A stretch of 64,000 nucleotides of DNA from positions 266,734-330,733 of the forward strand of contig JAGVSM010001191.1 in assembly GCA_022494885.1 (NCBI GenBank), read 5' to 3'. The translations under genes and the position numbers were made by a program. This document shows positions 10,546-22,774 of this stretch, piece after piece. Numbering within the stretch: the stretch's first letter is position 1; the number at the start of each line of letters is the position of its first letter. This DNA comes from Micrasema longulum. Taxonomy: Eukaryota; Arthropoda; Insecta; Trichoptera; Brachycentridae. The notes under the pieces are model-generated. The model was not told where the DNA came from. It worked only from the letters and a program-made list of their open reading frames with translations, and did not search any database.

Positions 10546-13540
10546 ATACTTTTTAATTTTCAATTATTTAAAGTGATTATTGGTAATCAATAATACCATT
10601 GTGTCATCTGCACCTAATAATGCATGGGGCACTGCCTTGCAGCAATATCTTGGATAACTTATTAAACGACTAAAAAAATCTCTCACAGGTTTCGGGTGCC
10701 AACTAACGTTATATGGTAATAACACGAAATGTGTTAAAAATATATGTTTTTTTAATTTTGACCCATTCAAAAATCTCAACGTGCTAACCACAACACTACG
10801 AGCTGGATATTTCTTTCACTTTTATTATTTACATAAGAGTTTTTAAGATTTTCCGTAATTTTAATATAATAATACTATAATAGAAATCATGATTTAAAAA
10901 AAAAAACTATATCCCTATTAGTTTATATATATGTTCCCTATAAACATTTTTCTTCATTCACAAGCCTATATATTATGAAAGTCTGTATATGAAATTATGA
11001 AAGTCTTTTTTTCCTTTTTTTTCTGTTTATCAATTAATTCAAATGTATATATTTTAAACAGTTTTATTGATATATTGAGTTCAAAATTATCATTCCATCT
11101 TTTAAACGTTGTGTTTACGAGTATTTTAAACTATAATTATTTTAAAAATGTATTTCTGAAACCTAACAGGATTTAAAAAAATAAAAACATATTTCTAAGT
11201 GTAAAATATTTGCAGTCAGGTGGAAATTTCATTTGGAAAAATAGTAATAATACAATAAATCCGAATTTTATCTATGTAGAAGAAATTACGTGGTAAAATT
11301 TAAATACCTTTATTCATAGCACAAGTAATAAATTCAGTAGACAAAATTACTCAAACTATTAATTAATATTACAATATTTAAAAATTGACTTTGACGAATC
11401 AAATTATATTAATACATTCCATGATATCTACTATAGAAAAAACTTTTGGTAGAAAAATTAAACATGTAAAAATAATTTTTTCTTTAAATGTTTAAGTATT
11501 TTTATTATGCTCTTGTTATCTGATGCATATAAAATAATTATAAATCTGTTTTATGTTCACAATTTTAAGTCAAATTTATGTGATTCGTTATAGATTATTT
11601 GTTAGAAAATATTAATTGTTATCCATATAAAATATTATTATTATTGTTATTTTTGTGTACTGAACAGCAATAATAAGAAAAATATACTTATTTGAAATAT
11701 TTTTTAGTTAAATATATGTTTTAATCTTTTTTCGCATAATTAAAATAACGGATTGAAAAAAAAACTATATCGTCGACCTAACTTGTAAAACTCGTAAGTC
11801 CCAAACTTACTTTTTTTCAGGGAAGAGTAAAACAGTTTTTACTTGTAAGCGAATGTTAGCGAATTTTTTTTTAATCGTTAATATTGAAAAACTGTGTGAA
11901 TGTCCTGACCGAAAACACCAAAATATCATTTTAACCATTTGTGGACTTGCGAGTTTTGCGAATTAGAGTGACGATATTCCGTTTTTGACTTTTGAAATTA
12001 TCATTAAACGTATTTTAAAGGACGTTTTTTGTTATTTTGCTAAGCACAAGTGTATGCAAACCACTTAATAAAAAATTGTAAATTATCTCCTTTAAATCTT
12101 TTTCTTCAATTTGAAATAAAATAAAAATATATTTACTAAGGGGAAATGAAAGGCTTCGTTATGAAAAATATTAATTTGGAATTTTAGAAAGTTATACGAG
12201 GATTTAAATAATAGTTAAGGGGTGAGTTTAATATTATATTATATTTCACGTGTATCTGATATAGTGTTTAAGTGATAAATATTTCGCATAACCTATTGAA
12301 TCAACAAATAGGGCATCTCACCACATAATTAAATTATATAAAATAAGTAAGCATAAAGTAGTTTAATAGAAACATACAATTTTAAATAGAAAATAATTAA
12401 ACTTAATTATAAATGACTTAAATTGTGTGAATTTCGTGAATAATTCCATGTTTGTTCAATTTTTTTATTATTAATTAATTACTTGTCTGTAAATTTTATT
12501 CAATTTTGTTTTAAAACACGTGAATATTATACATTCCATTGCTTTTAATTTTAATTTTTACATAATTTAGAGTGTTTTCTGATTTTTATAATACATATTT
12601 ATTACACTATTGAACTATATATTACAAATTAAATTTTTAATATTGCTTCTCAATATAGTTTGTAAGTGTACGTTGTATATTTTTTAATAACATTATCATT
12701 TTAATATCGTTATTGTTTTGAATGTTGATAGATTTTAGCATGTCATTTTCAGCAGAATGTTTTTTTAATCTTATATTTGTCATCATAGAATAGGCTTAAA
12801 ATATAGGTAGGAAATTTAATATTGAATCATTAAACAAGTTATGTTAAAATGTAAAACTGATAAGTGTTCACATTATAAACAAATGAAATTACCTATTGAT
12901 ATAAATAATAAAGTGCTGATAATTTCAAGACATTATAAGCCAGCTGTTTACTTACTGTTATTTTTACCCTATGTTCCAAATAATACTGCTCTTAATTTAT
13001 TTTATTTTATTTATTTCGAATACAAACAGATGTACAGGTTAAATTATTTTTTTTAACTATATAAAATCTATACATAGTAGGGCCTGCCATCCAATTATAT
13101 GTATTCACTAAATAATAAAGCGACGACGGCTTAAAGTTTAAACTATAAAAATAATAAATATGCTACATATTAAAATAAGGTAAATATGGACAGATCAAGG
13201 AGATGGTGAAAAAAAAAAAATTGATAAGGAGTGGTAAAGGATGATTGAAGGAAAGTAAAAGTGGAAAATTGCATTTGATTTAATGATTTAATGAATTATG
13301 AATGAAGAGCATGAATCAAGCCTATTAATTATCTTCTGTACATATTGTATGGAGTGTTAAATACATCAAGACTATTAAAAACTTGGTAAATGTTTCACAT
13401 ATACGAGGGATCGTATAATATTTCCGATGATTAGTTTTAATTTTACGAATATAGAAAATATCAGAGAGTCTATGTATGTATCCTGCGTTCATATTCTGAA
13501 AAGGGGGTGTAACTACAAGGTTAAAAAAATAATCTGAGTC
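10546..13540. other. AT-rich intergenic DNA, no gene seen
   Basis: Very A/T-rich, with only ORFs that lack homology, splice context or base-composition change. Nothing supportable as a gene or element was found. Confidence 0.6.
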
Positions 13541-13548
13541 ATTGCATA

Positions 13549-14130
13549 AAAACGGCGTAAAAAATTAATTACAATATTTTACAAATGACGACATTTATTT
13601 GAATGAAAGAAAATCTTTTATTGATTTGACACTGCAATGTAAAAAATACAATGGAATCATAAAATTAAAATGGCGTAACTTTATTTAATGACAATATTTT
13701 ATAAATGACCGTTATTTAAAATGAAAGAAGAACGTATCTTCTATTGGTTTGACATTACAATGTACAAAATACACTGGAATCATATGAAAACGGCGTATGT
13801 TTTACGTTATATTAGAATATGTAGACAGATGGCCATTAATTCTAATGAAGGAAGAATGTAACTTCTATTGATTTGACACTGCAATGTAAAAAATACACTG
13901 GAATCATAATATGTATGAAAACGGCGTAACTTTAATTAATGACAATATTCTATAGATAACCGTTAATTTAAATGAAAGCAAAATGTATCGTCTATTGATT
14001 TGACACTGGAATTAAATAAAAATACACTGGAATTATAAGAAAACGTCGTTACTTTAATTAGTTAAAATATTCCACAGGTGAGCATTAATTTGAATAAAGA
14101 AAGAACGTATATTCTATTGATTTAAAAATA
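13549..14130 (+). repeat. Satellite-like tandem array, about 120-bp unit, 4-5 copies
   Basis: The landmark CGGCGTAA (or a one-base variant) recurs at 13,553, 13,671, 13,791, 13,922 and 14,044 (steps of about 118, 120, 131 and 122). Each unit then shows AATGACAATATT, a T/GACCGTTA-like block, AATGAAAG, TCTATTGATTTGACACTGCA and AATACACTGGAATCAT. Divergence is moderate, so the array is old. There is no coding potential. Confidence 0.85.
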
Positions 14131-14801
14131 AAAGTAAAACACAAATTATATACATAACTCCCTTTTATTGCAAACGGAATTTCATATGTATATTGCTTTT
14201 GAAAAATAAATACTCAAAATATAGATACGCTACGTTTCTAAATCTCCTAAATTTATTCTCGCGTGATGTTTACGCGTTAGATTAATATAAAAACGAAAAT
14301 CAACTTTTCTGCCGTTTCGTGACGCGTTTTGTAACAATAATACTCACTACAACGCACTTACTAACAGTATGTTGCCAATAATTTATTACTCGAACGCGGT
14401 GTCTATCTGACTTACCTTTTGTATACTCGTATAACCTACATTTCTTAGTTGACACTTATTGAGTGCCTTGTGTTTTGAATATATTTAAATCACATCAGAT
14501 AATTTTCAAAACAAAACATCGACGTCACATAAGTTAGATTCCATTGACTCATCTTCAAGTTGATATCAGGCAGAAATAATCATGTGACATTCAATCAGCA
14601 CTCGTTAAAAAAGGCAAGAATGATCAATTTGTACAGGTAAGCTTAAAATTTTATTCACTTACATATTATTGTTTCGTTTTATTTAAATCTCTCTTTTGCA
14701 TTTGTGCAATTTTAATAATAATATTATCATATTTCATTTTTGACAAGCCATGTTATTTTCAAATAAACAAATTCATTAAAAGTATTCATTCACTTTGCAA
14801 T

Positions 14802-15042
14802 CGTCATCATCATTCCCTCATGGTGCATAACGCACTTCATTGGAACACCAAATGCTGTGAACCTTGATCATAGCTTACATGTAGGTGAAGGGATCAGTCC
14901 TACGCTTCAGGTGCTAGTCTAGGGACAGTGAAATATTGCAGCGAATTACCACTTTAGTCAATATTTCACGTCGACCTTGCAAGGCATCGAACCTGGCACC
15001 TGAAGTATGGTTGGCGAACGAACTATTCCACTCGATTACCTT
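14802..15042 (-). mobile_element. tRNA-derived SINE, family 1 subfamily B, minus strand
   Basis: On plus it reads tail first: ATCATCATTCCCTCATGGTG, then ACCAAATGCTGTG (the subfamily B block), CGCTTCAGGTGCTAGTC, CAATATTTCACGTCGACC and finally the degraded B-box ATCGAACCTGGC and A-box region. Confidence 0.7.
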
Positions 15043-15257
15043 CTTTAGAATTTTTCCTGAGATCGAAATCGAAAACGTTCAAACATAATTCAATTATTTA
15101 AAATAACATAATTTATACATTACAATCTAAAATTAAAGACGTACATATTATAAAAAAAGAAAAAAATACTCTTGTCAAAGGAGTAGGAGAATCCTGTTCC
15201 GAAAAACCTCTTCGGATACATGGAACAGATCAACGTACTCTTGAAGTACTCTTGAAA

Positions 15258-15435
15258 ACGGCTTCCGTTGTGTAGTGGTCGAGACGCTTGACTCACGCCC
15301 GGAAGATTTCGGGTTCGACTCCCGGTTAGAATACTAAATAATAATTTGAGTTTTCTCAAGCCTGGATTTTCTGTGTTGTAATTCACCACTGTTATTGCAC
15401 TTCCTGGCCTGATGTGGTGCAATTACAAAAAAAAA
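15258..15435 (+). mobile_element. tRNA-derived SINE, family 2
   Basis: The head GTTGTGTAGTGGTCGAGACG holds an A-box and GGGTTCGACTCCCGG a B-box. The body reads TTTTCTCAAGCCTGGATTTT, AATTCACCACTGTTATTGCA and CCTGGCCTGATGTGGTGCAA, ending in poly(A). The 52,540 copy matches block for block. The head resembles a tRNA-Val type D arm, which is inference only. Confidence 0.8.
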
Positions 15436-15933
15436 AAAAGATTCCATTATGAATTTTTAAGATACTTGACTTTAAACTCGAAATAAGATATTAATTTATT
15501 AACTATGACTTCCTATTAAATACTTTAAACTTGTTAAAACTAACTGAGGGAAGAACTTTTATAGATTTATTGAATTTATTTAAGATTGTCAACTGTACAC
15601 GGGAATGTCCTAAACTATTAGCCCTCATTAACCTCAAGGTACCTGGACAAATGACTCGTCAAGTACCTTCGTTTAGTTGCAACAATTCGCGAACGGTATA
15701 CTTATATAATGCTATTCTATATCGAAATCATGTACTCGGCAATAACTATTCTGAGGTTGCTTATAGGTTTAACAAAAAGTATATTTTATATAAATCAACT
15801 CTATTCAATTATTTCAAAGATGGTGAACGGTAACTTACATTTGTTAGGCTATAGTTATGTAGGTACTTAAAATATTTATATTTAATTTTGTTTTGCTTTC
15901 AATCAACTTTTTGTATATCTTTCTGAATATGTA

Positions 15934-16172
15934 TTACGTTTGCCTACCATGCAAGAAATCTCGAGTTCGGATCCCAACATGATCGATATGAAAGATTAAT
16001 TTATAAGGGTGTTTTCATACCGGAATATTTCTTAGTCCCTGGACTGGTACCTGAAGTGTTAAACTGATCATCTTACCTGCATGTAACAAAAATTATCAAG
16101 TTACGCTGCAATTGGTTTACCAATGCAGTGCCCAACGTACCATTAGGTGCAGAAAGGGAATGATGATGATGA
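15934..16172 (+). mobile_element. tRNA-derived SINE, family 1 subfamily A
   Basis: Starts inside the head at GTTTGCCTACCATGCAAG (the first bases are lost), continues with GTTTTCATACCGGAATATTT, CCCTGGACTGGTACCTGAAG, CTGATCATCTTACCTGCATG and ACCATTAGGTGCAGAAAGGG, and ends in ATGATGATGATG. It is inserted in a LINE. Confidence 0.8.
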
Positions 16173-16513
16173 TATTTAATGTTTTTTGGGTTGTTATTTT
16201 TAACTTTTAAAAAAAAGTTTTTTCCTTTGTATTAATTATTTTATTTTGTTTTTTTTTTGTTCAATGTACCCTATGATTTAAATATGTAAATCTGTCCTTT
16301 TTTTAGTTTACGAAAAAAACGTTTACGTTTTTACATGGCCTGAAATAATTGATTTTTTACTCAATATGTTAGCGTGATTATTGTATGAAACTACTGCGTA
16401 TAATATGTACATGTAATTTTTTATGCTCTTTCTTTTCGTTTGTCTACTGTATATTATTTGAAGTGTTTACTTCAATACTACTTATACGCACTATGTAATT
16501 TTTAATAGTTAAA

Positions 16514-16526
16514 GGCACTACGTGCC
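16514..16526 (+). repeat. LINE 3'-end stem-loop GGCAC-TAC-GTGCC
   Basis: Same five-base-pair stem as at 4644, with a three-base loop, followed by GTG and the A-rich tail. Confidence 0.65.
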
Positions 16527-16560
16527 GTGTATATACATAATTAAATAAATAAATAAACAT

Positions 16561-17000
16561 TCGGAGCAATGTTGTTTAGCATAACGGTCCAACAGGCATA
16601 ACCATCGGCAAATTGGTCCATCATATTAAATTATGATACAATCTATGCTGACGCTGTCTTAGGTTATTATCAGGAACATACAAATCAATGCTCATCATAA
16701 TCTCAAAATCGTCAACCATACCGAGTAACAATCAATAAAAATATATAGTCAATTACACATTCCTTCTAGTCTCTGTTTTAGCCTATCATACTCTGGGGAA
16801 ACTCGGTTGGGTAGAGCCAAGGATAATGTCCGCACTCTCTCATGTAGAGATATCTCAGAAACGTCTTTTGGATTTTCTCTATTATAAGAGAGTACTACAG
16901 TTCATGTGACTCCCAAATCATCGAGCCAACTGTATTCTTTATCCGCCTGGACATGAAAACTCAATTTAACAAGGTGTAAAATCTTTAATAACGGGATAAT
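16561..17000 (+). mobile_element. Possible second LINE RT fragment
   Basis: Broken plus-strand frames give pieces such as PIILWGNS and RLDMKTQF that recall the C-terminal RT region of jockey-type LINEs. Several stops and frame changes are needed, so the assignment is weak. Confidence 0.35.
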
Positions 17001-17117
17001 TTAAGTACTTTTATTACAAAGTAATGGCCGGAAAAGGTATATAAAAACTAACAAAATTGGCTTTATAATATGGGTTTTGCTCATCGAAATACTTCATCAA
17101 ATACATTTGATATAACG

Positions 17118-17417
17118 TCATAATTCTATGGTGTTTCTTACAGTGGTGTATTTTTTATGTATGTGTTTGAAAAGGGATCTCTTGATTCGTAAATTCGAGT
17201 AATTAATCTCGTCATTTTTGCTAAGGGTATTGCATCTGTTGTGATCTGCTAATAATTTTGATATCGGCCCGTCAAAGGTCATAATATTATATGATCGTAA
17301 TAAATAATTCGGCGTCATGAAACTATTTTGCGTTGGTGAGACGGATCCCATAGAAACAAATATGTAGAAAACAGATATCACACTAAACTTAATAATCGTA
17401 TTTATACTATTTCTCAT
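17118..17417 (-). CDS. Candidate small secreted protein, 99 residues, unrecognised
   Basis: An ATG ORF starting MRNSINTIIKFSVISVFYIF: a short charged start, a hydrophobic core (residues 9-24) and a plausible signal cleavage near SMGSVS/P. The remaining chain has a dibasic KR at about residue 79 (LRIKRSLFKHIHKK), reminiscent of a peptide precursor. Just upstream on the minus strand there is a strong acceptor (CTTTTTTTTCAG near 17,489), so the ATG could lie in a second exon. No family match is known to me, composition is as AT-rich as the surroundings, and ORFs of this length occur here by chance. Confidence 0.25.
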   Translation of the reverse strand: MRNSINTIIKFSVISVFYIFVSMGSVSPTQNSFMTPNYLLRSYNIMTFDGPISKLLADHNRCNTLSKNDEINYSNLRIKRSLFKHIHKKYTTVRNTIEL

Positions 17418-18279
17418 ATTTGCTTTCTAAATAAAGCATATCGTGTCCACAAATTAGCTTTTTTCTTCTGTCGGTAGTTAATTCCAGCTGAAAAAAAAGA
17501 ATTTAATATTTTTTAAATTATTTTTTAATGTTTGAAGCACTAACTTTTTGGAAAATTATTATTTAATTTATGAGAATGAAATGACTGTGTTATTTTATAG
17601 ACGATGTAGAAGATTTTTTTTTAAAGAGTTGCCGGATGTCACGAGATCAGCATATTACAGAAACCACAATATTGGAAGTATACTAAAAAATACAAAATAA
17701 AAAATAAATCAGGCATTTGTCAGTTAACTTGTGACGACTGTTATTCATTTAATTTTAGAAAAACCTTCTAGAGTTAGAAAACATACGAGATGTCTTAAAA
17801 ACAATAATTTTCCGAAGTGTGTAAAACATATTTCATAAATTATCACTAATTTAACTTTGAAAATATTATTGAAATTTTACACATATACAAAAACGGAAGT
17901 TCACTCAGTAACTACAAAATATTAGAAATTTGAAGGGATGTAAATAACAGTTTAAATATTATTCATAATCAATTTTATTTTAGCAATAGTTCTGTTTCGA
18001 ATATTTTCCCTCTCTCTAAATCCACACATAAACCTCCAGTTTTAACCCCCTATCTTATTTTTTAGCGATACCCACTCTACACTCGTCGTGTTAATTTCAT
18101 ATATATACATACAATGTTAGTTTGTAATTAACCCTGATAAAGACATAGTGTTTTGCCGAAACTAGTTGGTAATTAAATTTTAAAATCATAAAGTGGTTCA
18201 TACAAAAACAAAGTTATTTCATTGTAATAAATCGAATTCAATAATTAATCAAATCAGTGGTATACCATAAGCACGATTT

Positions 18280-18930
18280 AATGGGTCAAGAAATGGTACA
18301 AGATCTTGCCTAAAATTTGAGTCAGCAAATGTTGTGTCGTGTAATACACAAATTGGGTAAAATCTTTGGTCAAGTTCATAAAAATTTGAACACCTCTTAT
18401 TTTTCAACAAACATTTGAACCAAGATCTGCACACATTTTTGCACACTACACGCTCACATCCCCCCACTGTAATACTGATAACTGTCACTTTCAACTGTCA
18501 ACGCGTATTTGTTGTTGCTCGTGTTACTTTGTTTATCCTCGATCTTATTTGTTTTACAACACTTTTTCACTTCACGCTCGCGTTTCTTTTCTAGAAGTAC
18601 TGATTTTTAATAAGGTTCATGATCCATGTTATATTTATAACTTTTATGTTGATTGTTGGTCGCATAATAATATACTTCCAGCAGTCGCGTCGGCGTAGTC
18701 ACAAGATAGCTTGCTTTATCAATAGTGAAACTGACCGTTATCTGTCATGGCATCAAAAACGTCTACGCACAATTGTGCGTAAGTATGCACAGTACGAAGA
18801 CAACTTTTTTTTTGAATATTTTCAATCCCAGTGACTGTCCCGTGTAAAACAGTGAATAAAATGGCCGAAGATTTAGCAAAATATTTATTGTACAAGAAAT
18901 TGGACAAGATCTTGTACCATTTTCTGACTC
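18280..18930. mobile_element. Element with AAATGGTACAAGATCTTG terminal inverted repeats
   Basis: AAATGGTACAAGATCTTG at about 18,291 is inverted as CAAGATCTTGTACCATTT at about 18,905; pairing extends outward imperfectly (GGGTCAAG / TGAGTCAG). The interior of about 600 bp has only short frames on both strands. Target duplication is unclear, so the superfamily is not assigned. Confidence 0.6.
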
Positions 18931-19369
18931 ATGTAATACAAGCTTTGAACTTTGATTGTTACAAGTTATATCGGTGTTTTTTTATTTAAAACATTTTATT
19001 TCTTATTATTATTAGTACATATTTTTTAGCTAACTTTCTTCTAGTGGGGAAATGCAAGCTGTTTGAATGCTACGCGCGTTATGAATTTATTCTTTAAAAT
19101 ACTTGTTATTTATTCCAGTTATATGTGAAACACTCTTTAAACCTAGTTTTCTAGTTATGTACACACACATTCGTTTACTTTTTTACAAACCCTTGATAGA
19201 CATTCTAAATTACCAATAAACTGGTGTTACTAGTACGTTGGAATTTTTAATGTGTTCAATACGTCATCGTCAAATCCTAATCCGCATTTAATGGTGCATA
19301 GGGCATTAGAAAAAAGTATGCAGTGTATCTTGATAATAGATAATAATAGCAATAGAATCGATGTCTAAT

Positions 19370-20345
19370 ACACTAAATTGCGTGTCAACATGGACAAAAG
19401 AGTATGGTTTACTAATAAACCCATCTAAAACACAAATTATGTTTGCAGGTAGTCAAAGATTGCTTAGTAAGCTAGACATACCTTCACTGAATCCTCTTAT
19501 TGTCAATATGGTACCACTATTCAATACAGGAAATCCGTAAAAAATCTAGGAGTACAACCATTTGTAATAAAAAAATAAAAAATATATTTTCATCCATATG
19601 AACACCTCTGCTGGCGAGCTCATACTAATGAATTAAGCCGCAAAATATGTTTCAGTCTACACTCACTTAGAAGATTGCAAAAATTCTTACCCATTAGTAC
19701 TAAATGCACCCTTATACAAGCATTACTACTACCCATTCTAGATTACGCTGATGTTTCTATGACTGATTTAAGCTGTAAGCAACTCGATAAACTTAAACGA
19801 CTTCAGAATACATGCATAAGGTACATTTTTGGTCTTAGGAAATATGACCACATTTCTGATTATCGTGGCAACTGAAATGGCTCAAAATTAGACAGCGGAG
19901 AGACTATCACTCCCTCTCACTTCTGTTCAATGTACTTCATAGTCCTAACGCTCCTATATACCTGCGTGAAAAATTTCAACGCTTATCAGTTCATGGTTTA
20001 CCTCTTCGTTCTAATTCTCAAGGCACTCTCTTAATACCCATCCACAATTCCTCCTTCTTCTCTAACTTATTTAGTGTCCATGCGGCTCGACTGTGGAATC
20101 ATCTCCCACCCACCATCAAAGATGTTACTACATTATCTCTGTTTAAATCACGTTTGAAAAAACATCTCCTTTCTCTTCCTTAATCTCTCCTACTTTCCCT
20201 TTTCCTTTTTCCTCTCTTTTTTCCTTTTTCCCATTGAGTAATAGTTATGATTTAAGGTAATTTATAAACAAATACGTTTATTTCTATTTTTATATACTTT
20301 TAGCTTTTTAAACTTTTTTCTATTGAATATGTTCTGTAACCTGAA
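19370..20345 (+). mobile_element. Jockey-type LINE, RT C-terminal half
   Basis: Frame-broken plus-strand translation shows LLINPSKTQIMFAG (about 19,410), then LLLPILDYADVSMTDL, LDKLKRLQNTCIRYIFGLRK and YDHIS in the open part at 19,675-19,875, then after a frame change RLWNHLPPTIKDVTTLSLFK and SRLKKHLLSLP near 20,090-20,180. These are standard C-terminal landmarks of jockey/CR1-type LINEs. At least four disabling changes are visible. Confidence 0.9.
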
Positions 20346-20455
20346 TTATAAACATAAAACTTTTATTTTATTGGTTGGTTGGAAGAAATTGCCATTTGGC
20401 AATAAGCCCGCTAATGTACAAATAACAAAAAATAATAATAATAATAAAAATAGAG

Positions 20456-20635
20456 GAGGGTAAGGTAATTAGTATAACCATCAGGTGCCAATCCAGGACA
20501 GTGAAATTTACTGAAATATTGCAGTGTAAACCCCTCGTTACAAACAAATATTTCATATTGACCCTCCCAGGAATCAAACTCGGGACCTCAAGCATGTCCG
20601 ACAAACACTCCAAACACTTCACTACGAAGCGGACT
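20456..20635 (-). mobile_element. tRNA-derived SINE, family 1, minus strand
   Basis: On plus: AGGTGCCAATCCAGGACAGT, ATATTTCATATTGACCCTCC, the B-box complement GGAATCAAACTCGGGACCTC, and the head complement ACACTTCACTACGAAGCGGA. Confidence 0.7.
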
Positions 20636-20639
20636 TATC

Positions 20640-20895
20640 GCCACTTGATTTTCTTTTTCAGTATTTTTAACCTGAAAGTACCCATCGAGTCGAAAACACT
20701 CGTAAGGAATAAACCACTGGGCCTCTATTTTAGAGGCGTGTCAGGAGGTGGAAAAGAGATGATATTATGGATTGAGGAAAAATCTTTTCTGTTTTTTTTC
20801 TTCTTGTAACTGGCAGGAATCGATCCAGTGACGCCAGTTTTTCAGTTGGCCGTCTAACCAACTTCGCCACGGAGCTGGTATTTTTTTTTCTTTTT
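20640..20895 (-). mobile_element. tRNA-like head with downstream body (possible SINE family 3)
   Basis: On the minus strand CCGTGGCGAAGTTGGTTAGA resembles a D arm, followed by a CCAACTGAAAAACTGG hairpin and GGATCGATTCCTGCC as a B-box. It lacks a sound acceptor stem, so it is tRNA-derived rather than a tRNA gene. The body below 20,818 contains CCTCCTGACACGCCTC and GCCCAGTGGTTTATTCC. Confidence 0.5.
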
Positions 20896-21004
20896 GATTC
20901 ACACACAACTTAATTTTTCATCGGTATGGACACAAAAAACTTGTTTAATTATCTAGCTAAATTATAATGTAACGTTAAAATGGTATAAGGTTTTGTTTTT
21001 GTTT

Positions 21005-21450
21005 ATTTATTAATAGCAGTTTAGAATTCAGAAGGATTTTGGCTGGTTTGATATTCTTGGATAGATTAATATCTAACTGTATAGATCCCCACGATATTCT
21101 TGCTCAGATTAACCTTAATGTACCTCACCGTAACTTGCGTACCAATGTTGTCTTTGATGTGGGAAATTATAAAACTAACATCGGATTCTTTTCCCCTCTG
21201 CCACAGATCCTCAGAACAGTGAACAAAATCTTATAAAACGGTACTGTCGATGTGTTCCTACAGCAAAGGCAAGCATTCAAGAAGAAAGTGGTGTTGTTAC
21301 TCCTGATTCGCGATGACACGCTTACCATGCCCGCCTAGATTATGCCATAATTATCCCTTTGTAAATTTAAATAGATTTTAAGATTGTTCATATTAAGTGT
21401 TATTATATAATATATACTCACTAAAGCCAATCTGTCGATTAGACTAAAAA
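21005..21450 (+). mobile_element. LINE RT C-terminal tail (family L-x)
   Basis: The open frame to 21,236 includes NCIDPHDILAQINLNVPHRN, LRTNVVFDVGNYKTNIGFF and PQILRTVNKIL; after a stop it continues VDVFLQQRQAFKKK. The same block, in the same order, is at 31,620-31,870, which defines a repeat family. The sequence ends in TACTCACTAAAGCCAATCTG, matched at about 32,255. Confidence 0.85.
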
Positions 21451-21724
21451 AAAACTTTAATTCATACATTGTAGATAATTTATATCTGTATTACAATTCT
21501 TCACTCACGTGGTAATATAATAAGTTTGCAATTTTAGGTATTTGAAATATCTTGTTTAAAAAAAACTAAACGGTAAAATGGCGTGCGTGCTTGAAACGCT
21601 TGACTTGCGATAAATTATTCCACGGATAAATCCCTTTCCGCATATTTTACCACTTACCTTTCTCTTAACGTATTATCTACCTTTGCAGCTATATAAAATT
21701 ATGCATTTTAAAACTAAATGTTTT

Positions 21725-22490
21725 CAACAGAAATGAAGATCCTGTTTGACAAAGGATACTGAAGTCTAGGCATTTACAGAAAAATTAAATATTCAGTTCG
21801 TCCATCTTTGATCTGTGACTTTTCGTAAGTAAATGTGGATATTAACATATGAAAAATAATGATTATTTTACCATGTGTAACGAACCAATCTTTACCCTTG
21901 TAAATACCAAAAATTCTCTGAAATATGTTTTTTTTAATTGTTGAAACATCAATGACTGAAAAAAGTCCGTATTGAGTTAAATCCAGTTTTATTTGTTAGA
22001 GAATATATTCTTTACCTCAGAGGCAGACTGATGCAAATCCAAACGTCAAATGTTCAACAAAAGCCTAAAGAATCTACTTTCTAATAATTTATAGCATTCA
22101 TTTGTATTTTTGTTATCTTAATACATTGCTTCTTTCTCTATGAGACTTACATTTATTTAAAACCAATAGACATGATCAGAAACTGGATAAGAAAATCAAA
22201 ATGTCATTTCATCAAATTATGGATTTGCATCAGTCTGCCTCTGAGGTACAGTATTATTTTACAATATTTTGGGTTTTTCCTAATGTTTGGATTCACCCCC
22301 TTTAGAAGTTATTTATATCTATATGTTACAATAGAGATGAAGAGCATTTTAGAGAAGGTAAAATGAAGTCTGGTGGCCACTTAAACCAGCAAATGACAGG
22401 GCATAAGCTCTGTAAATGCCCAGACTTCTATAGTATTCCCTTCTCTAAAATGTTCTTCATCATTGTTGCAATATATCAAAATATTTTATT
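21725..22490. mobile_element. Foldback MITE family FB, two half copies
   Basis: Left part at 21,729-21,800 (CAACAGAAATGAAGATC, AAGTCTAGGCATTTACAG). Right part at 22,325-22,480 has inverted ends TGTTACAATAGAGATGAAGA and TTCTTCATCATTGTTGCAAT, and a core GGCCACTTAAACCAGCAAAT with TAAATGCCCAGACTTC. Both belong to the family at 10,329. The segment between, about 500 bp, includes two near-inverse blocks around GAGGCAGACTGATGCAAATC (22,020) and GATTTGCATCAGTCTGCCTC (22,222). Confidence 0.7.
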
Positions 22491-22515
22491 TATTTATTCA
22501 CTGACTACACGGTTC

Positions 22516-22768
22516 ATTTCGTCGGGTTTCTGCCACAAGTTGGTAATTATAAATTTTCGAAAAATCAGCTGTCTTCATAAATGGCATAAAATAGTTTTTG
22601 TTTAAAAAGTAAATAAAAATATTTCAAAAGTTTAAAAAAAATATTTTATAATATTCAACTTACAGTTTTATTTAAATTGTTGATTCGGGATAAGTTTTTA
22701 ACTTTCAAAGTGCAATATTTCGCAACTAGTAAAATTTAGTTAACAACTTGTGTCAGAAACCCGACGAT
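22516..22768. mobile_element. Short element with CGTCGGGTTTCTG inverted repeats
   Basis: CGTCGGGTTTCTGCCACAAG (about 22,519) is inverted as CTTGTGTCAGAAACCCGACG (about 22,748) with one mismatch. About 250 bp lie between the outer ends. There is no coding frame. Confidence 0.6.
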
Positions 22769-22774
22769 TTCATC

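Larger units (their letters stand above)
15525..16560 (+). mobile_element. LINE 3' part with nested SINE
   Basis: An open frame at 15,531-15,833 gives residues such as LFKIVNCTRECPKLLALINL and VPGQMTR, the same pattern as the RT C-terminal tail at 21,039 and 63,666 (hydrophobic, then CP/DSP, LL, INL/IGF, VP, TR). A family 1 SINE is inserted at 15,934-16,172. The element ends with the GGCAC-TAC-GTGCC stem-loop (16,514-16,526) and a TAAATAAATAAATAAAC tail. Confidence 0.7.

Noticed and set aside
13549..14130. CRISPR-like regular repeats
   Set aside because: Units are contiguous, about 120 bp and diverged, in a eukaryotic genome; a satellite explains them.
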